Source: Apodemus sylvaticus (taxonomy: Eukaryota; Chordata; Mammalia; Rodentia; Muridae). Taken from it: a DNA stretch of 64,000 nt. The position numbers and the translations under genes were made by a program. The notes under the pieces were generated by a model. That model saw nothing but the letters and a program-made list of their open reading frames with translations, was not told the DNA's origin and did no database searches. Positions 58,626 to 64,000 of this stretch are shown piece by piece. Numbering within the stretch: the stretch's first letter is position 1; each line of letters opens with the position of its first letter. The stretch lies in contig NC_067477.1 in the NCBI RefSeq assembly GCF_947179515.1, positions 117,377,562 through 117,441,561 on the forward strand, given 5' to 3'.

Positions 58626-59169
58626 AAGAGAAGGTTATAAAATCCTCAAAACCTGCCTTCTGTGATATAATTCTAGAGAGTCGAGGCCCTGATGCCAAAG
58701 ACTCAGTAGGTAAAAAGACCACAGCCCTGACCCAAGGTGTCAGCTAAGACCATATGGGGAGCAGGAATGAGACAATTATCACATCAGTTGGATTTAAGCA
58801 GCCTCATGACATTGAAACTTCCACACCTGCTTATCAGGAATGAGGAATCCAGTCTATGTGCCCACGGGCCAATTTCTCAAAATCACCAAGTAACAGGAAT
58901 CACTCAAAATGAAATGGATAATTTTGAATAGCCCTATAATAATCATGGAAACTGAACTCAGATCTAAAAGTCTTCTGAAAAAAAAAAAAAACAGCTCAGA
59001 CTGTTTGATAAGAGAACTCTATCAAATGACTAAAGAATTAAAACTAGTTCTACACAAGGTCTCCTAAAAAACAGATGATGAATTGAAAGCACTTCAATTT
59101 CTTTTAATGAAGCTAATATTACCTTAATGCAAAAACCAGAAAAACACCATGAAGTACCAAGCAGTCTGC

Positions 59170-59184
59170 CTCTCTCTCTCTCTG

Positions 59185-59246
<62 letters not shown>
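59170..59246. repeat. (CT)n microsatellite
   Basis: About 36 CT units with one GC interruption near 59183; a CCCT-rich shoulder follows to about 59280. Confidence 0.97.
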
Positions 59247-59248
<2 letters not shown>

Positions 59249-59895
59249 TCCCTCCCTCTCCCTCCACCCTCCCTCTTTCCCTGCCTGCCTCTAGCAGGCA
59301 TTAGAAAAGAATTCAATGATATTAAAGACTGTTTTAATCCAGGATACAAAGCTAGTTTCATAGTCAACAATCAATACAGTACACACTAATGATAGGTTCA
59401 AAAAAAAATAAGCACACACGAATACATACCAGCAGTCACTGCATGAAAGTGGCTTTTGAAAACAATCCATTGCTTGCTATGACCACGCATCTTACTGTCA
59501 CCATAACAGAAGCTACCAGGAGACTCATAACCCACCTCTAGTCATGTCCACAGGGACGGTCATAAAAGAACTGACTACCAGGGAAAGACTTGCCCTGACT
59601 GGGCAGGACCATCCTATAAGCTGAGCGCCTGTTTGGAATGAAAGAGAACAGGAGAAAACCCACAGAGGTAGTCCGTCCCTCCCTCCCTCCCTCTACTTCC
59701 TGGCCAGCACAAGCTGAGAAGCTCAGCCTCACACACCCTTCCGCCATGATGCACTACACACCACAGGCCCAGGCATGGAACCAGACTCCATGAACTCTGG
59801 AGCCATGAGCCTCCCCTAAATAGTTCTTGGGAGGCATTTGTCACAGTGAAGGAAAAGTCTGAAAAACTTATCTACTCACAAACTAAGCTCTCAAA

Positions 59896-59955
59896 GAAAG
59901 GAAGGAAGGAAGGAAGGAAGGAAGGAAGGAAGGAAGGAAGGAAGGAAGGAAGGAA

Positions 59956-60005
<50 letters not shown>

Positions 60006-60008
60006 AGA
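59896..60008. repeat. (GGAA)n(GAAA)n microsatellite
   Basis: About 15 GGAA units followed by about 12 GAAA units. Confidence 0.98.
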
Positions 60009-60359
60009 AAAATAGAGGAATAAGACAATAAGCAATTAGAAACAACCTACAGCAAATATTGTATTTACTAACAAAACAAAACAAAAGCATAATGCTCCCC
60101 ACCCCTACCCACATTACCAGGAACAAGATAAGAACAATTCCCACACTGAAAGTGCTAGCCAACCCAAGGAGACAGTGAAAGAATGTTGTCCAGAGAAGAA
60201 AACAATGTCCCTTTTGCAAAAGGTGTGACTGGAACATAAGAAATCCCAGGTCACCCTAGAACTAAATGAGTTATGCATACTAGATAGTTTTTTTAAAAAA
60301 TCAACTAAAATTCACATGAAAAGTCAATCTACAAAATATGAGGAAACTTTTATAGATAA

Positions 60360-60870
60360 GGTACTCAACACTATAACACAGCAAATAAAGAACTCCTATA
60401 GCTGATAACAGGCAAATAACCCAGTCAACAACGGAGAATGGCCAGGCTGGAGGGAGGCCTTAGGTCAGGAGGTGGTTCTTGCAGACAGCCCTAGATTACT
60501 TCTCAGCATCCATGCCAAGTACTTTAAAGGGGATGCCAGCTCCAGGGACTCCAACGCCTCTGCACACATGAGCACATGTGCAAAGACCATACCATACACA
60601 TGCCCACAACTTAAAACACAATAAATCTGCTTTAAGAGAAATATCTGATTAACATTTTCCCAGGGACAACATGCACAAATACACATAGGAAAAAGCTTAA
60701 GCCCTAGTATCCTGTGGGCCAACACTTCTAGCCCTAAGTATATACAAAGGAAAAATGAAAACGAAAACCTATACAAAGCTTGCACATGAGTGTTCACAGT
60801 CGCATTATTTCTAATAGCCACTAAGCTAATCAACTTAGAATCCACCAGCTGATGGATGGATAAATGTGAC
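60360..60870 (+). mobile_element. Ancient L1 3' end, interrupted by a B3 SINE
   Basis: ctatagctgataacaggcaa before and ccctaagtatatacaaagg, gagtgttcacagtcgcatta, tttctaatagccactaag, cagctgatggatggataaat after 60436-60636 are in L1 order. The intervening 60437-60635 is a separate SINE. Confidence 0.6.
60437..60635 (+). mobile_element. B3-type SINE
   Basis: ggccaggctggagggagg, gattacttctcagcatccat, gatgccagctccagggactc, caacgcctctgcacacatga and a acaataaatctgc end. Confidence 0.6.
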
Positions 60871-60876
60871 AGTCTG

Positions 60877-61010
60877 GGTGTGGTGACACATTCAGTACCA
60901 GCACTCACCGGGCAGAGACCAGTAGATCTCTATGAATCTGAAGCCAGTCTGCATAATGGAGTTCCAGGTCAGTCAAGGCTACATAGTGAGACACTATCTC
61001 AAAGACAATA
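60877..61010 (+). mobile_element. B1 SINE
   Basis: gtctgggtgtggtgacacat, aatctgaagccagtctgcat, gttccaggtcagtcaaggct, acatagtgagacactatctc; followed by (AAC/AAT)n and (CTG)(ATG) trinucleotides to about 61082. Confidence 0.85.
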
Positions 61011-61148
61011 ACAACAACAACAACAATAATAATAACAACAACCATAATAAGATGCTGCTGCTGCTGATGATGATGATGATGTTGTACTATCCACACACAA
61101 AAATGGTTTGGCAATAGAAAGAACTAAATAGTGTTACATTGTATGAAG

Positions 61149-61481
61149 TGTGGTATGTGGAATGTCCCCTACAGGCTCAAGTATTTGAAACTTTGTCTCA
61201 CAACTGTTTGGTAAGGGTTGGGAGGTTTGGCCTTGTTACAGAAGATGTTTCACAAAGGATAAGCTTTGAGATTTAGAAAGACTACACTGTTCCCAGTATG
61301 TTCTCTCGGTTTCCTGCTTCCAGATCAAGATGTGAGCTCTCAGCTGTTCCTGTCACCCTACCTTTGCCCTGCTGTCATGGACTCTGAACCCTGAGACTAT
61401 AAGCCCCATTAAATATTTTCTTTATAACTTACTTTTGTCCTGTTGTTTCTGTCATAACAACAGCAAAGTAAAAGAGACACT
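61149..61481 (+). mobile_element. Rodent URR1-like interspersed repeat, decayed
   Basis: ggttgggaggtttggccttg, cacaaaggataagctttgag, agatcaagatgtgagctctc, ccattaaatattttctttat follow the same order as the copy at 56793-57150. Subfamily uncertain. Confidence 0.55.
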
Positions 61482-61542
61482 GCACATACAGACCCTAAAA
61501 ATCTCATGCTAAATGGAAAAGCCATTCAAAACTGACCAGCTA

Positions 61543-61670
61543 GAGCAAGCCGTGATGATGTGCAACCCCAGCATTTGGGAACCTAAGGCAGGATAAGCAT
61601 GAGTTCAAGGCCAGTCTGCATTACAATGAGTTCTAGGCTAGCCTGGGCTAAAATATAGACCCTGTACAAA
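61543..61670 (+). mobile_element. Diverged B1 SINE
   Basis: aagccgtgatgatgtgcaac, cccagcatttgggaacctaa, gttcaaggccagtctgcatt, agttctaggctagcctgggc; a GA-rich tail follows. Confidence 0.8.
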
Positions 61671-61723
61671 AAGAAGGAGAGGAGGAGGAAGAGGAGGGGA
61701 CAGGAAGGAGGAAATTCCAGAGG

Positions 61724-61832
61724 AAAACACAAGGCAGGTCAGCCTGACAACCTGAGTTTGACTCCAGGGACACACATGAGGACCAACTCCTGAAAGTTGT
61801 TCTCTAACCCCCACACAGTCTGCACACATGTA
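61724..61832 (+). mobile_element. B3-type SINE
   Basis: gcaggtcagcctgacaacct, gagtttgactccagggacac, acatgaggaccaactcctga, aaagttgttctctaaccccc then a CA-rich end. Confidence 0.75.
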
Positions 61833-61837
61833 CATGC

Positions 61838-61839
61838 GT

Positions 61840-61906
<67 letters not shown>

Positions 61907-61908
61907 CA
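61838..61908. repeat. (CA)n(CGCA)n microsatellite
   Basis: About 19 CA units followed by eight CGCA units, an uninterrupted alternating purine-pyrimidine tract of some 70 bp. Confidence 0.97.
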
Positions 61909-61964
61909 CTTTAGAATAAATGGAATAAAAAATATTTTTTAAAGAACAAAATGGGATTTATGTT

Positions 61965-62275
61965 TGTTTTCAAAATTCAGTACAAAGTAACAGCAATGAA
62001 GATAGTGCAGTGCTGACATGAAAAAGCAATGAGATCCAGGAACCCACACATCTATGCAGCCTCCATAGTCCAGCAAATACCCTGCTGGGCAGTTACTCTA
62101 CTGAAGGGAAAATTTACATTACAGAACATACACACAAGTGTTCCTAGCAGCTTGTTTCTAAGAGCCAAACACTAGAAAGAACACAGACGCCCTTCAGTGT
62201 GCACAGCCATCTAAGGAATGCTAAGGAGACAAAGGAGTGCCGAGGATGAGAAAAACTCAGGCAACAACTACAGTG
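61965..62275 (+). mobile_element. Ancient L1 3' fragment
   Basis: ctctactgaagggaaaattt, cacacaagtgttcctagcag, aagagccaaacactagaaag, acagacgcccttcagtgtgc are decayed L1 3'-end blocks. Confidence 0.55.
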
Positions 62276-62486
62276 AATCTAGGGGGATATGCCAAGGGGG
62301 GGGGTGAACAAAACCCAAATCCCACAGCCTGGATGCTGTTTAATCCACTACTAAAACATTCCTTTGCTGACAAAACTGTAGAAACAGAAAACAGATTGGT
62401 ATTTGTCAGAGTCAGAGAAGGGAGGGGATGTGTCCATCCAGAGCAGGGCAAAGCCGCTCTTCATCTTGGCTATGTGTGTATCTTTT

Positions 62487-62625
62487 GGGGTTTAAGACAA
62501 GTCTCCTCATGGAGCCCAGAGAGAAGGGGAACTCACTATGTGGTCCAGACTATCTTCAAAGTATCAATCCACCTACCTCCGACCCCAAGGGCTAGGACCA
62601 CCACCAGCACATAGCACTGCCCCTG
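62487..62625 (-). mobile_element. Diverged B1-like SINE
   Basis: + strand taagacaagtctcctcatgg, actcactatgtggtccagac, ccccaagggctaggaccacc: antisense B1-type order, much altered. Confidence 0.45.
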
Positions 62626-62814
62626 GCTCTCCGTGTGACTAGTTTCTGAAAGGAAGTAGGCTAGGAAAAAAAGAGTAACAGACATCTTCAAATCTTGTAA
62701 CTTTAGGCAAGTAATCTTTTTTTACTTATAAACACAAATTAACAAATATTACTTGGGCAGGCTGAATGACTTTCAAAGCATATTCACATCCTCTAAGTAT
62801 ATCCATTCTCACCA

Positions 62815-63420
62815 CTTTTATCCAGCAGTGTTTGCGATTATAGCCAAAGAAATAAGGCAAGAGAGAGAAGCAAGGGCAACACAAATAAAAAATAAACTGA
62901 ATTATTCCTTCTTGCAGATATGATTTTATAATTGAGAGATCCTAAAAACTCCATAAATCTAGAACCTTTTCAGAAAAATAGCAAGATACAAAATTATACA
63001 AGGATCATTAACTTTTTACAGACCATAAAAAACTCTCAGGGGTGGGGTGGGGGAGGAGAAACAGGCCTTTAATCCTAGCAATTGAGAAACACAGAGACAA
63101 AGATCTGAGTTTGAGGCCAGCTTAGTCTATAGAGTGAGTTCCAAGACATCCAGAGATACACAGAAAAACCCTACCTCAAAAAAATAAAAACAAAAACAAG
63201 TCACCGAGAAAGCAATCAGGAAAATAATCTCACTCACAATAGTATCAAAGGAGAAAACATCCTAAGCATAAACCTACCCAAAGACATAAAAGGCCTCTAC
63301 TGTAAAAATTATAAAACACTAAAGAAATATATTGAAGACACTAAAAAGTAAAGATTTCCTGTTTGCAAATTAGCAGATTTATACTATGAAAACAGCCAAG
63401 GGATGGTTAATATCGTTAAC
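62815..63420 (+). mobile_element. Ancient L1 ORF2 fragment interrupted by a B1
   Basis: aagaaataaggcaagagaga, gcagatatgattttataatt, gagagatcctaaaaactcca, tagcaagatacaaaattata precede the B1; aagcaatcaggaaaataatc, tcactcacaatagtatcaaa, aaacctacccaaagacataa follow it in the correct L1 ORF2 order. Many stops. Confidence 0.8.
63055..63200 (+). mobile_element. B1 SINE nested in ancient L1
   Basis: cctttaatcctagcaattga, gagtttgaggccagcttagt, agagtgagttccaagacatc and aaaaaccctacctcaaaaaa. Its first bases are obscured by a GGGGT-rich stretch at 63038-63056. Confidence 0.88.
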
Positions 63421-64000
63421 GTGACAGGATCTAGAATCACCTAGGAACCCAGCCTTTGTACATGTCTCTAGGATTACCCAGATTGGGTGAATTGAAGTGG
63501 GGCGCCCCACCTAACTGCAGGAAGGGCTGGGGTGCTAGACTGAATAAAGAGGAGAAAGCAGAGGAGCTCTGGGAGGCAGCACTGTGTGCTTCAAGACTGA
63601 CACAATGTGGCAGCTGCTCCCACTCCTGTCACCTTCTTCCTACCAAGATGAGCTGTGTCCTGTGACTCCTCCTTAATCTGCTTCTGTGAGCTGTTTTGTC
63701 CACCATGAAAGGTAACTCATACAACATGGATGAAAATATAACAAACAAATTCATTATCTTATGCAATTAATATATGCTAATATAAGATATGTGAGCAAAA
63801 TACATCCTAACCTCTGAAAGCTACAAATGTTACCTAAGAAGAAAAGGAAATAAAGACTGTAAATATGGTTATATTAAGTAATTAACAGTGGGATGGTTAT
63901 TTTGAAATATTGAGGAAGGGCCTAAATACAATCACATACAGCATATGCTTTTAAGAGGAAGACAACAGTGAAGTTGTCCACAGGAAAGGAGAAAGGAGCT

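Larger units (their letters stand above)
25854..64000 (-). other. Lclat1: Lclat1 intron upstream of the start-codon exon, at least 38 kb, partial
   Basis: Everything right of the acceptor at 25855-25854 is inferred to be intron of Lclat1, because the start-codon exon has a clear acceptor only 4 nt before the ATG. No 5' non-coding exon could be recognised. Larger unassigned stretches are about 27297-28084, 29324-30599, 30763-31714, 33547-36257, 36529-38094, 38843-39684, 39781-40763, 41126-42545, 43800-45099, 49390-50559, 51451-52895, 53322-54289, 55632-56439, 57510-58083, 58626-59169 and 59247-59895. No CpG-island-like promoter was seen. Confidence 0.75.

Overview
The window is vertebrate nuclear DNA from a murine rodent (mouse or rat group). 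B1, B2, B3 and B4 SINEs, rodent L1/Lx LINEs and MT-type MaLR LTRs, most dated by target-site duplications (TSDs), fill much of it. There is no bacterial-style gene packing, and almost all long reading frames are antisense or repeat-derived. I do not fix the species. The L1 3' ends (short 3' UTR, about 240-260 bp after the ORF2 stop) and several protein residues could belong to more than one murine genus.

Only one cellular protein-coding gene is supported: Lclat1 (lysocardiolipin acyltransferase 1, also called LYCAT/ALCAT1), on the minus strand. Four consecutive coding exons are seen, each with consensus splice sites and compatible phases: 25853-25685 (start codon, N-terminal membrane segment), 20876-20678 (HX4D catalytic motif), 7791-7645 (FPEGT motif) and 666-550. 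Together they encode residues 1-209 and the first base of codon 210. The rest of the gene lies to the left of position 1, and the 5' non-coding exon(s) and promoter lie to the right of 64000 or are not recognisable. The whole window is therefore one gene body: four coding exons and five introns, including at least 38 kb of the intron before the start-codon exon.

Layout from left to right. 1-7644 is the two 3'-most introns, with B1/B3/B4 copies, a TSD-flanked L1 tail (1559-2212), an L2 relic, and a long Lx-type L1 3' end (3790-5228). 7792-20677 is a SINE-rich intron with an MT-type LTR nested in a B2, an ancient L1, short tandem duplications and a 30-bp L1 stub. 20877-25684 is a short intron with B1s and an L1 3' UTR. 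25854-64000 is the large first-coding-exon-upstream intron. It holds a second LTR nested in a B1, MIR relics, a GAA/TTC tract grown from a dimeric B1 tail, a 2.9-kb twin-primed (inverted) L1, young B1/B2 insertions with perfect TSDs, and many microsatellites.

I found no undescribed gene system. The more unusual observations are structural: the twin-primed L1 with both ORF2 halves still open, the 30-bp L1 insertion, the TSD-bounded GAA/TTC-B1 composite, LTRs repeatedly inserted inside SINEs, and a set of small tandem duplications.
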